Below, piece after piece: positions 13,401-20,657 of a stretch of 34,039 nt of DNA. The position numbers were made by a program, and so were the translations under genes. The number at the start of each line of letters is the position of its first letter. Within the stretch, counting starts at the first letter, position 1. The DNA is from a virus. A model generated the notes under the pieces. The model was not told the origin of the DNA. It made no database searches and saw only the letters and a program-made list of their open reading frames with translations. Where the stretch lies: positions 1 through 34,039 of IMG/VR virus record IMGVR_UViG_3300035661_000209. The stretch is one strand, 5' to 3'.

Positions 13401-13869
13401 ATCTACCGAATACGCTGGAAACTCCGGCCGCATTTATAAACCAATTTGTTGAAATTTGGCCCGGGTCTTGTATTAACGCTGTTAATGTATCACCCACTAA
13501 AACTAATATTGATCCGACAGTCCCGGCGACTGTAATAACCCAATAGTCGCCCGCACCTATCTCGCCGCCCGGTAATGACCCCCCCGTTGAAGGATAAGCA
13601 CCGCTGGACGCGTCATAACCGCCGCGAAATGATTTTCCGCTTACAATTGCCGCTGCAATTGCTTGCGTTACAAAAAATGATGTTGTTGCGTCAGTGTGCG
13701 ACGGTATGCTTGTATAAAGGTCATTAATGATAACTACACCGGAAGTCGTGGTAGTAGAATTATTAACACTCAATACTCCACTATTTATAACAAGAGGTAA
13801 TACAACGGAGTTAATAGTAGCATTTCCTCCTCCTCCAACTCGCCAATCTGGATAATCTGTTCCGCTCAT
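10432..13869 (-). CDS. large repetitive tail fiber protein, 1145 aa
   Basis: A low-complexity, Ser/Thr/Gly/Val-rich beta protein typical of phage tail fibers, which bind the cell surface at the tip. It has two ~198-residue modules (about residues 80-278 and 742-939), each with SFRGGY(D/N)AS, AGDYW, SVFGR then GDY(N/T)I, QITNGL and TVNGKGL(I/L)TAA. A third copy of the last part lies at 383-448. The middle (about 450-600) carries the widespread fiber motif DYSAGTSALGTGIL, and its DNA is unusually GC-rich. The last ~170 residues are unique and aromatic, the likely receptor-binding or chaperone-dependent tip. GGGAG precedes ATG 13869. It lies next to last in the baseplate-fiber gene order, followed only by small membrane proteins. 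Confidence 0.85.
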   Translation of the reverse strand: MSGTDYPDWRVGGGGNATINSVVLPLVINSGVLSVNNSTTTTSGVVIINDLYTSIPSHTDATTSFFVTQAIAAAIVSGKSFRGGYDASSGAYPSTGGSLPGGEIGAGDYWVITVAGTVGSILVLVGDTLTALIQDPGQISTNWFINAAGVSSVFGRFGNIVAVSGDYNISQITNGLSNVLPSANIFVGNGSGIATGVSLSGDIGISNTGLTTLATVNATVGSFGSSTSIPSFTVNGKGLITAASSSVVIAPAGTLTGTTLASNVVSSSLTSVGTLITGIWNATAIDLTNYASGVLQAAQFPALTGDVTNTVGSLVTAISNTTVTGKLLTGYVAGTNTPIVATDSILTAFQNLQAQVSGTSGAAITSLTGDATATGPGASALTLATVNSNVGSFGSSTSIPSFTVNGKGLLTAAGSSVVIAPSGTLTGTTLASNVVSSSLTSVGILTSGDTGATQVVDPTTTTSAALNLALSNILAASGVTSVSVVSANGLAGTVATASTTPAITLSTTVTGLVKGDGTALSAAVSGTDYSAGTSALGTGILKSTTGTGALTIAVAADFPILNQSTTGNATTATTSTNLAETTVNSIPYQSASATTGYVAPINNAVLATNGSGVPSLVTTLPAINGGSLTGLTGTLNSSVNSMTVAVNGGTASSPVNIINSNALGLTGVTLTSIINGVVSNTVSVQPLISSPTANNIVYVNGSGQVIDSGISVETTLTNTNLTLPTSQAVTTAINNAVLNGVSFRGGYNASTNLFPATGGSGTAGAIRAGDYWYITVQGTLGSTVVYPNDSVTALINVPGQTSSNWLIDQTTIVSVFGRTGAVVATTGDYTIAQITNGLTKVLTSAFLLVGNSMNVASGVALSGDATINNTGVLTLATVNANVGSFGSSTAIPSITVNGKGLLTAASTNAVIAPAGTLSGTTLNSTVVTSSLTSVGTIATGTWQAGIIGTSYGGLGVNASTTNATVYGFNVQNSLNINGSVALQSSAYPGIFPSFAFISIASQNLLYFGLTKNVAFSNYGYVKNNQSNITGPANLAFSFTLGIGIFYVEANLYAADGSTGWAKFQITNGSGTLIGSSNKKGFVQTTGAAGWASSWTVSNPATSIITVTSGTTQVFINIYEIASGQYIVLDSPSGPTGSFVKVTQIG
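11053..11646 (-). repeat. fiber module copy 2
   Basis: Encodes fiber residues about 742-939, which repeat residues about 80-278 (encoded at 13036-13632). Both copies contain the SFRGGY, VFGR/GDY, QITNGL and GSFGSST blocks in the same order. A shorter third copy of the last block is at 12526-12723. Confidence 0.8.
12526..12723 (-). repeat. fiber module, short third copy
   Basis: Encodes fiber residues about 383-448, with VGSFGSSTSIPSFTVNGKGL nearly identical to residues 220-239 and followed by the same TLTGTTLASNVVSSSLTSVG stretch. It stands alone without the VFGR/GDY part that precedes the other two copies. Confidence 0.8.
13036..13632 (-). repeat. fiber module copy 1
   Basis: Encodes fiber residues about 80-278, the first full module. 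It parallels the copy at 11053-11646 block by block. Such shared blocks are natural sites for recombination that lengthens, shortens or swaps fiber segments. Confidence 0.8.
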
Positions 13870-13871
13870 AA

Positions 13872-14255
13872 TTATACTCCCATATCAAATCTAATTAAAA
13901 TATAATTACAACCCGTAACTTCTGTACAAACTGCATTAACTTGGTAAATAGATCCCATAGGAAAAGCCATATTTTCACCTGTAGAAAGATTTAACAGACC
14001 ATTTTGTATGTTACTCCATGCACTATCTATAGTTGTTCTAGCTTGAATATTTATGGTTCCAGAAAGACCCGATAAAACAGGAGTATTTGGGGTTATAACC
14101 CCGGTAGGACCTGGAGAACTAATTCCATTATAATAAATGCATGTTATTTGATTGACTGAAGGGGATATTATTGTATCAAGATTTTGGTTTACAGGTAATG
14201 CAGACGGCCATATTAAAGATCCCGTATTACTAATTACGTATTGAAATACTAACAT
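13872..14255 (-). CDS. 127-aa beta-rich tail-associated protein
   Basis: Located between two fiber-like genes. The family is not recognised. The sequence is beta-rich with Pro/Gly turns (GISSPGPTGVITP), a TINIQARTTIDSAW stretch and a compact end (VCTEVTGCNYILIRFDMGV), consistent with a small beta-sandwich. It could be a fiber adaptor, fiber tip or fiber chaperone. AAAAGGA lies upstream of ATG 14255. The stop is two bases before the fiber start region, with the fiber's ribosome site inside this gene's last codons. Confidence 0.65.
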   Translation of the reverse strand: MLVFQYVISNTGSLIWPSALPVNQNLDTIISPSVNQITCIYYNGISSPGPTGVITPNTPVLSGLSGTINIQARTTIDSAWSNIQNGLLNLSTGENMAFPMGSIYQVNAVCTEVTGCNYILIRFDMGV

Positions 14256-14282
14256 TTTATTTTATCCTTTTAATTAAATTTT

Positions 14283-15449
14283 CTAAGGCCATGGGATTGC
14301 AATTAAATTACCGCCCGCAGTACAAGATGATGAAGCAGTTACATTTGCGTATAAGTATAAAACACGAGGTGAATTTACAATTATGAACCTATTAGTTAAT
14401 GAAATTGATATAATTGCCTCACCTGTTGATACGCCAAATGATTGAGTTAAAGCATTAATACCCTCATCTAAATCAGAAGGAACACCTACCCCTCCTTCTA
14501 TTCCTACATATAATGTAGCAGTAAAAGGGGTACTAGTTGTTATATTAAATTGCGCATGTCCACAGATTAAGTATTTTCCAGTTTGTAATGTCGATCCTGG
14601 AGCAACAGAATACCATGTAGATAAAGGGAATGTTACTAAACTTGAGCTTGTATTTAAAGGTTGTATATTTCCCCAACTCATATTCCCACTTGTATCACTT
14701 ACTAATGATTGTCCTGATGTTGTTGGTAATGCAGGCGGTAAAATATAATCTTGTTGTGTCGCAGTAGGATGTGATTTAAATGAAGTAGAAGCAGTTTCCG
14801 CTACATTATATAATGATAATTTATTCCCATTTTTAACAGTTAAACCTGTTGAGGCAATAACTAAATTAGCATTAACATTACCGGATGGAGCATTTAAATC
14901 ACCATTATCTGATGTTATATCACCCATTGATGATATTTCCCCGGCTGATGCTATAATATTTCCGGTTGTAGCTGTTATTCCTGTTCCTGCCGTGATTGTT
15001 GTTCCTGCACTTATATTTGTATTGGATGTTACACTATTTGCATAAACATCAGGATATCTCCACCATGCCGTATCTGTTACTAAATGATTTAAATTTGTAT
15101 TTTGCAATGATATGTATATTTTTTCTCCAACTTTTACAAAATCATTTATAAAATATGTCGTTCCTGCATCCCATTCAGGTATTCCTTTTTGTAATAAATA
15201 AGCGATTTGATATGATAAAAGATAAAAAAGAGAGTTATGATCTTGAATTGTAGGACTATATGCTCCACCAGTTGCTGCGTATAAACCCTCTAAATAGTTA
15301 GATAATTGTTGTACAATTGCTGGAGTTATTGTTGATCCATTATACAAATTTCCTGGTGGAGATGCTATGAAAGAACCATACTCAGATAATTGATTATTTC
15401 CTGCTAATGATGCAAATATTTGTTGTGTATATCTTAATAAATTTGACAT
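14283..15449 (-). CDS. tail fiber / baseplate-attached fiber protein, 388 aa
   Basis: The N-terminus (YTQQIFASLAGNNQLSEYGS) resembles baseplate-attachment regions of phage fiber proteins. Residues about 92-131 (PEWDAGTTYFINDFVKVGEK then IYISLQNTNLNHL and AWW) have the W, Y, G-x-x-V, Y-x-S spacing of small carbohydrate-binding (CBM5/12-like) modules. A Thr/Ile/Ala repeat region (TNISAGTTITAGTGITATTG) forms a beta-helical shaft. The C-terminal ~120 residues are a predicted globular head. It probably links fibers to the baseplate or binds cell-surface glycans. AGGA precedes ATG 15449. Confidence 0.75.
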   Translation of the reverse strand: MSNLLRYTQQIFASLAGNNQLSEYGSFIASPPGNLYNGSTITPAIVQQLSNYLEGLYAATGGAYSPTIQDHNSLFYLLSYQIAYLLQKGIPEWDAGTTYFINDFVKVGEKIYISLQNTNLNHLVTDTAWWRYPDVYANSVTSNTNISAGTTITAGTGITATTGNIIASAGEISSMGDITSDNGDLNAPSGNVNANLVIASTGLTVKNGNKLSLYNVAETASTSFKSHPTATQQDYILPPALPTTSGQSLVSDTSGNMSWGNIQPLNTSSSLVTFPLSTWYSVAPGSTLQTGKYLICGHAQFNITTSTPFTATLYVGIEGGVGVPSDLDEGINALTQSFGVSTGEAIISISLTNRFIIVNSPRVLYLYANVTASSSCTAGGNLIAIPWP

Positions 15450-15457
15450 TTTTATTC

Positions 15458-16378
15458 CTAATAAATAAAATTATTGTAGTCTAAATATAACCAATTTGTA
15501 TCAAAATTTTCGTATGTATTATATGGTTTAACTACTGGATTTATTCCACCCTGTTCATATGTACTATATCCAAAAAAATCATTTACAATAGGAGGAACTA
15601 AAACAGAAAATCCAACACCCATTGGTTTTGGTATTAATTTTTCTTGAATAATTGCTTTAAATAAATCAGGACTACCTATAGATTGTGAAAATATATAACT
15701 CATATACATATTTTTATAGTCTGTTATAAGAAAATTTCCAGGAAAAAATATATTTAAATTTTGTTCAATTGTTTCTAATGAACTACCTGAATTATTTTGT
15801 ACAATAGAGAATTTAATTAAAATTCTAAAATCTGAATCATTTAATGTTATTGTTTGTGTAGGTGTACTTATTGTTCTTTTAACACCTGTATATTTTCCCA
15901 ATATATCTAACTGAACTCCAATTGCAGTATCTAAATTAAAGGCATCTTGAATAGCAAGAGGTAAAGTCAAGTCTGTTTCTTTAATTGTTATTGTTACAGG
16001 ATTTCCTGTGGATAATAAATTACTTGAAAATATGACTAATAATTGAGCAACTAATGTTAACCCTACAAAATTTATTGTTAAACCCGAAGAGATTGAGCCT
16101 GTAACAATTACTTGGCTTAAAGCCGGAATGGTCCGTAAACTAGTTTGTATTGTAGAATATGAATCATTCCAATTTATTGTAGAACTATTAACTCCATTAT
16201 AGGACAAGACAAATGTACCAGAAGTAGGAATTGGATTAAATTTAATAGTTTGTACAGATTGTTGAGGAATTAATAATGGTGTTATTGTTGTTTCAACAGT
16301 TCCACTTGCGTTAGGTAAACCAGAATATTGTTTTATAAGAAGATTTTTATAATAATTTACAAGATCAAGAGTACTCAT
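15458..16378 (-). CDS. DUF2612 baseplate protein with inserted beta domain
   Basis: The family part is split. Residues 1-42 (YYKNLLIKQYSGLPNA) and 138-306 (LPLAIQDAFNLDTAIGVQLD then ILGKYTGVKRT) match DUF2612 phage baseplate proteins, which usually sit after baseplate J and connect to fibers. Residues about 43-134 hold an inserted ~90-residue beta domain (SGTFVLSYNGVNSSTINWND and VTGSIS) shared with the sheath and baseplate J. The C-terminus is Tyr/Asn-rich (YSTYEQGGINPVV, NFDTNWLYLDY). ATG overlaps the baseplate J stop by 4 nt. Confidence 0.82.
   Translation of the reverse strand: MSTLDLVNYYKNLLIKQYSGLPNASGTVETTITPLLIPQQSVQTIKFNPIPTSGTFVLSYNGVNSSTINWNDSYSTIQTSLRTIPALSQVIVTGSISSGLTINFVGLTLVAQLLVIFSSNLLSTGNPVTITIKETDLTLPLAIQDAFNLDTAIGVQLDILGKYTGVKRTISTPTQTITLNDSDFRILIKFSIVQNNSGSSLETIEQNLNIFFPGNFLITDYKNMYMSYIFSQSIGSPDLFKAIIQEKLIPKPMGVGFSVLVPPIVNDFFGYSTYEQGGINPVVKPYNTYENFDTNWLYLDYNNFIY
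15977..16252 (-). repeat. dispersed beta domain, copy in DUF2612 protein
   Basis: Residues about 43-134. Shared signature with the other three copies: S-G-x-F-x-L-x-Y-x-G, then S/T-x-I-x-W-N, I-Q-x-x-L, V-x-G-S-I, and a closing L-x-T/S-G-x-P/V-V-x-I-T-I. It interrupts a domain that is normally continuous. Confidence 0.75.
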
Positions 16379-18225
16379 ACAGTCACCAATATTGTTGCTG
16401 TTGCAGTGTTTCCAAAAGCATCTTTAACTTTAGCTATATCAGTACCAATTCCTGCACCTGCGGTATATAATCCTGTTTGGCTATTTATTGTTCCACCACT
16501 TGGATTAGATTGCATAGAATAAATTAAATTATTAGTAACAGGGACTGAAGGATATTGATTACCATATCCACCTAAACCAGTTAATTGCAGAGTAGCAAGA
16601 GAAGATAAAGTTGATATAGTTGGAGATAATATCATAGGCAATATTATAATATTTTCAGCACTTAATATAAATTTATCTTTTTTTAAAGTTGGTGATAAAA
16701 TACTTGAATAACCTTCATTAAATGAAAATGAGACAGGAACAGAACCACTTGTAATAATAGAGTTATTTATAACTGTTATCAAACTAGCAGAAGATAATAC
16801 ATTTAATGTAATTGTTAAAATTTGACTTGCAATTGAACCTGATACTGTAGCATTTGATAATCCAGTTATTGCTTGCAATTTTGTTTGGATAGTTCCTACT
16901 GCGTCATTCCAATTTATTGCAGATGAATTATTCCCGTTATATGAAAATTGAAATGTTCCACTTGCTGCCACACCTGAAAGATTAGCTATTTGAGTAAGAG
17001 ATAAACTTAAACCAGCATTTGTCACTAAACAATTAGGATCTGCTTGTTGTACAATAGTGGCCATTTGATTTATATTAATTTCTTCAGCTACACTAAATTT
17101 ATAATTAGCAACGAGAGATGATATAATTCCTCTAATATTTGGCTGGTTCAATGAATTAATTGAAGTAGCTGTAAAAGATATATAAAGATTTTGCTCTGCT
17201 ACAAAATCCCATAAAACAACAAATTGATTATTATCAATTTGAGTTATCGTATAACTAGTTTGGCCATACATGCCACATCCTGCATTTCTTTTTGCATATA
17301 TATTTTGCGCTATTGGATTATATACACCCCAATAAAATGTATTAGTGACTGCATTATTTAAATTGTTATTTTTCCAAGATATATAATTTATTCCTGCATA
17401 TGTAACTATTTGTCCGTATGAATAAATAGTAATAGATGACCATGCAGTTACTGGTGATATTGTAGGAGTCCCATCTATGATCACCCATATTGAATGCCCA
17501 GGTACACCATTTGCATCTATTGTTCCGCCATTATTTTCATAAACTAAAGCAGATGCTACGCCGTTGATGTTTTCTAAAGCTCCAAGTAAACCTTGAAGAT
17601 ATCCTTGAGATGAAATTGATACAGATGATTGCCTTCTAATTCTTAGCGAAGGGTCTGTTTCTTCGTTAATTCCAACTATACTTTGGGATGTTGGATTATT
17701 TATTGATTGAACACCTAAAACAATAGTTACAGGAACATTAATTGTATTTGGTATGGTAATATTTGCGCCAGGAGTTGCGGCTTGAAATGAATAAATAACT
17801 GTTCCAGGTCCTACACCTAATTGAGTTTGTTGTAAATTCCATAGATTACCAATATTATCAGATACAGTGTAAACAGGTTGAATATTTTGATCCAAACCAT
17901 ATAAATTTACAGATTGAGTAAGTACAAGATTTATTGACGTTGTAGAATATGTCCCTGCTTGTCTTTTCACTCCATTTATTGCGCATCTTTGATCTAATTG
18001 TGTGCCTACTGCTTGATCCGGATCAAATGAAGTATATATTTGTACAGCTAATTCTTGGACATCAATTTGGGCTTGAATATTTATATTAACAGCTTGGCCG
18101 TCTGGAGTATTAGAACTTAAATCAATATCTGTACCATAAATTGCTTGCAAATTTGCAGTTTGATTTGCAAGAAGTTCTGCTTGACTTGATGTGGTTATTC
18201 CTGTTGCTGTTAAACTATTTGGCAT
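16375..18225 (-). CDS. baseplate J-like protein with three extra domains
   Basis: A 616-residue baseplate wedge protein (Mu gp47/T4 gp6 type). The core is shown by SFDPDQAVGTQLDQRCAING, EETDPSLRIRRQSSVSIS, GYLQGLLGALENINGV and the closing FILSAENIIIL. Three additions are visible: a W/Y-rich CBM-like insert at about 257-303 (AWSSITIYSYGQIVTYAG), placed exactly between VIIDG and IAQNIYAKRNAGCGMYG, which are adjacent in ordinary relatives; a copy of the dispersed ~90-aa beta domain at about 412-503; and a C-terminal Ig-like domain at about 540-616 (GGTINSQTGLYTAGAGIGTD then VKDAFGNTATATI). By family it forms the ring that joins hub and fibers. AGGTAG precedes ATG 18225. Confidence 0.88.
   Translation of the reverse strand: MPNSLTATGITTSSQAELLANQTANLQAIYGTDIDLSSNTPDGQAVNINIQAQIDVQELAVQIYTSFDPDQAVGTQLDQRCAINGVKRQAGTYSTTSINLVLTQSVNLYGLDQNIQPVYTVSDNIGNLWNLQQTQLGVGPGTVIYSFQAATPGANITIPNTINVPVTIVLGVQSINNPTSQSIVGINEETDPSLRIRRQSSVSISSQGYLQGLLGALENINGVASALVYENNGGTIDANGVPGHSIWVIIDGTPTISPVTAWSSITIYSYGQIVTYAGINYISWKNNNLNNAVTNTFYWGVYNPIAQNIYAKRNAGCGMYGQTSYTITQIDNNQFVVLWDFVAEQNLYISFTATSINSLNQPNIRGIISSLVANYKFSVAEEININQMATIVQQADPNCLVTNAGLSLSLTQIANLSGVAASGTFQFSYNGNNSSAINWNDAVGTIQTKLQAITGLSNATVSGSIASQILTITLNVLSSASLITVINNSIITSGSVPVSFSFNEGYSSILSPTLKKDKFILSAENIIILPMILSPTISTLSSLATLQLTGLGGYGNQYPSVPVTNNLIYSMQSNPSGGTINSQTGLYTAGAGIGTDIAKVKDAFGNTATATILVTV
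16717..16992 (-). repeat. dispersed beta domain, copy in baseplate J
   Basis: Residues about 412-503 (GVAASGTFQFSYNGNNSSAI then WNDAVGTIQTKLQAITGL and VSGSIAS). DNA similarity to the DUF2612 copy is visible by eye (for example CATTCCAATTTATTG in both, read on the + strand), suggesting fairly recent duplication. Confidence 0.75.
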
Positions 18226-18227
18226 AT

Positions 18228-18608
18228 TTAACTACCTGTTCCCGCTAAATTTATAAGATCATACTGAAATATATCTCCAGTCACAGAATAAACTGTTTGT
18301 GCTTTATAAGATATAGATGATCCTCTTTGTGCATTTAGACTTATATTTAATTGTAAAATACCCGTAACACCTGTAGTATTCAAAATAATTGAACTAACAT
18401 TGAGATTTAAAACTAATTCATTTTTAGAACCACTTAATAAATTAAACCAATCAATACCAGCCGTAATATCAAAAAAACAATCACCTAAAAAAGACAATAA
18501 ACGTGTTTTTATATTTTGTTTTATAGCATCATTTCCAGATAAATAATAATTCAAAGATTTTCCAAATAGCCAATCGTTATTTTGATTTAAAGCTCGTACT
18601 ATAGTCAT
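18228..18608 (-). CDS. gp25/GpW-like baseplate wedge protein
   Basis: A 126-residue protein with LSGNDAIKQNIKTRLLSFLG and DCFFDITAGIDWFNLL, the pattern of the gp25-like baseplate wedge family (LysM-free, lysozyme-related fold). It links hub to wedge and helps nucleate sheath assembly. ATG 18608 is chosen over a TTG at 18623 because GAGGT lies at the right distance and the spike gene ends at 18616. The baseplate J gene follows after two bases, the usual neighbour. Confidence 0.75.
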   Translation of the reverse strand: MTIVRALNQNNDWLFGKSLNYYLSGNDAIKQNIKTRLLSFLGDCFFDITAGIDWFNLLSGSKNELVLNLNVSSIILNTTGVTGILQLNISLNAQRGSSISYKAQTVYSVTGDIFQYDLINLAGTGS

Positions 18609-18615
18609 TATTACC

Positions 18616-19374
18616 TCACTCAATCAACTGCGCTATATTAGATGCAATGCTAGTGATATTAGTTCCTATCGTCGTTATTGCAACCGAATTTACTGGTATT
18701 CCGCTTATTCCTGTTACTGGAACACTAGCCACATTAAATGTACCAGGAATAACAGTAATTGCCGATATAGCTGTCGTTAAATTTTCTAATTGAGTACATA
18801 AATTTTGCAATAATGTATTCAAAGAAGTTCCATTTGTTAATGTTAATTTGTTAGTTTGGGGATTAATCCCGTTTTTAACAGTACCGTTTGTTATGATAGC
18901 ACGTATTGCATCATAATTTTCTATAACTGTGTTTAAATTATTTGGACCAATTAGTGCTACAGCATCAGAAAAAGAATGAAGCCGTGGAGATTGATTAGCA
19001 CTTGTTGTTGATCCAGAGTACCAATTGTCAATATCTCTGTCGTTGAACATTAATATACATTGGTCTCCTTTTGAAATAGGAAAAGTAATATGGCAAGTTC
19101 CTCCTCCCAAAACAATAACCGGACAATCTGCAATAATAGGATAATCTACTAAAAAAGGCACATGTTGTTTACTAGTCGAATCTGTTTTAAAATATGTTTT
19201 TTTATAATTTAATGTTACTTGGACGGTTTGATTGTCTGGATTAAAACTTTGAATAGTTCCTAAATGATGACAGTTTAAATTTAATAATGTTTGTTTTTGG
19301 TATAAATCAAGCAAATCTTTTAAAGATGGATTACGGACAGGATTAAGATTTTGATTTATACTAGGTACACTCAT
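18616..19374 (-). CDS. Gp138-type baseplate spike protein
   Basis: A 252-residue protein with an N-terminal OB-fold like Gp138_N of phage baseplate spikes: CHHLGTIQSFNPDNQTVQVT, then DYPIIADCPVIVLGGGTCHI, TFPISKGDQCILMFNDRDID, NWYSG and LHSFSDAVALIG. The C-terminal third has the repetitive Thr/Ile/Gly pattern of a triple beta-helix needle (SVPVTGISGIPVNSVAI). As a trimer it would cap the hub and pierce the outer membrane. ATG 19374 overlaps the hub stop (ATGA) and is preferred to a start 21 codons upstream inside the hub gene. Confidence 0.85.
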   Translation of the reverse strand: MSVPSINQNLNPVRNPSLKDLLDLYQKQTLLNLNCHHLGTIQSFNPDNQTVQVTLNYKKTYFKTDSTSKQHVPFLVDYPIIADCPVIVLGGGTCHITFPISKGDQCILMFNDRDIDNWYSGSTTSANQSPRLHSFSDAVALIGPNNLNTVIENYDAIRAIITNGTVKNGINPQTNKLTLTNGTSLNTLLQNLCTQLENLTTAISAITVIPGTFNVASVPVTGISGIPVNSVAITTIGTNITSIASNIAQLIE

Positions 19375-20294
19375 GTTACTCTTTCTAAAGGCGCTGATGG
19401 TGAAAAAAATTCTAGGGTTGTAATGGCATCTCCGCAAACTGCCGGTGAAATTAATGCTTTATGAGTCATAGATGTTACTTTGTAATAACCATTTACATTA
19501 TTATTTTGATTATAACTTGCACTATTTAATTCCTGAAATGTAGAAGAATTTAATTCTATAAATTGACCTATAATTATTCCAGGCTCAAAAATCATGTTAA
19601 CAGTAACAATACTATTTTCTCTTAAAGGTGTATCTAAAAGTCCACTTTGATTATTAATAAGAGCTACGTTACCACTAATGCATTCATGATCAGCTAAAAT
19701 ATATGTTTGTCCATTATCTATGAAAAAAGCATTTCCAGTTAAATTTCTCAAAACATCCCCTGCATTTCCAGTGTATGACGTATATCTAGATGTTTTTAAT
19801 AAAGAAGATGTGCCTTTTTCATAAATAAATGATGGACCAATTGCTCCAAAAGTTGTGTTAGGCATGTAACTCATTAATTTTTTATAAATACTTTGTAATG
19901 GTGTACCCGCTGGAAATCCCGCTGTCCCTGGTATTAAACCATTTATAAAACCATCTCCTCCGTCATAACATTCGATTGTAGTAATAAAGTCAGTACCTTC
20001 TCGAAATGACCACGCTTGACTTATATTCCCTATAAATATTACGGGTAGATTTGTTCCATATCCTGCATATAACTTTAAATTTCTAATTGTAGAATAATCA
20101 GACATGTCATATCTAATTAAATTTCTATTTTTTGGAGATAAATTATATATTCTTATATTACAATTATTTATTCCACCTAAATTTTTTCTAATTATATTAA
20201 ATTCAATAGTAAATGGTAAAAATATTTGCAAGATACTATTATCAGCAAGTTCTATATTTAAAAAATAGTTTCTATCTAATTTATATTGTGCCAT
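19371..20294 (-). CDS. baseplate hub protein (gp27/Mu gp44-like)
   Basis: 307 residues. Typical hub features: an N-terminal barrel with FTIEFNIIRKNLGGINNCNI then RIYNLSPKNRNLI, the LYAGYGTNLPVIFIGNI strand pair, IECYDGGDGF, and a second barrel ending in GYYKVTSMTHKA with DAITTLEFF. The protein forms the trimeric hub that continues the tail tube and holds the spike encoded just downstream. GAAAGA lies upstream of ATG 20294. The order tape measure, Dit-like, plug, hub, spike agrees with this call. Confidence 0.82.
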   Translation of the reverse strand: MAQYKLDRNYFLNIELADNSILQIFLPFTIEFNIIRKNLGGINNCNIRIYNLSPKNRNLIRYDMSDYSTIRNLKLYAGYGTNLPVIFIGNISQAWSFREGTDFITTIECYDGGDGFINGLIPGTAGFPAGTPLQSIYKKLMSYMPNTTFGAIGPSFIYEKGTSSLLKTSRYTSYTGNAGDVLRNLTGNAFFIDNGQTYILADHECISGNVALINNQSGLLDTPLRENSIVTVNMIFEPGIIIGQFIELNSSTFQELNSASYNQNNNVNGYYKVTSMTHKALISPAVCGDAITTLEFFSPSAPLERVT

Positions 20295-20303
20295 TTAAAT
20301 CTT

Positions 20304-20657
20304 TCATGAAGGTGCATTATTACTTAATAATATAGCATATTCGTCAATTTCTGTTTGGTCTAAAATATATAGATTAAAATTACCGCTTGAAAAATCTTGT
20401 TGTTGCGTTGGTTCTCTTAATAATGTTGTAAAACATCCCAATCCAAAAGGTATTTGATTTATAAATTGATTTAACATATTTGGTATTACTACTATTCTTA
20501 TTCCATTTAGGATAAATTTTTCATACGTTAAATTTGTTATAAACCAACCTTGTTGTGAATTACTATAATAAAATGTTACTGTAAGTATTTTTCCATTATA
20601 TAAAATAAATGTTTGCTTTTGTAATGGTGAATTTGTAAGTTGTTGAATTAAATACAT
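20304..20657 (-). CDS. baseplate plug-like protein (Pam3 gp18-like, DUF6983)
   Basis: A 117-residue beta-rich protein: QKQTFILYNGKILTVTFYY, GWFITNLTY, NGIRIVVIPNMLN and NLYILDQTEIDEYAIL. The length, strand pattern and position between the Dit-like and hub genes match the small plug protein family I know from Pam3-type baseplates (DUF6983). Its proposed role is to seal the tube lumen next to the hub. The start shares a base with the preceding stop (TAATG) and has GGAG upstream. The family match is from pattern memory only. Confidence 0.6.
   Translation of the reverse strand: MYLIQQLTNSPLQKQTFILYNGKILTVTFYYSNSQQGWFITNLTYEKFILNGIRIVVIPNMLNQFINQIPFGLGCFTTLLREPTQQQDFSSGNFNLYILDQTEIDEYAILLSNNAPS

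Noticed and set aside
11150-13439. Several hydrophobic open frames on the + strand opposite the fiber gene
   Set aside because: They are antisense shadows: the fiber's Ser/Thr/Ala/Val/Gly-rich codons leave the complement open. None has a ribosome site or a recognisable family.
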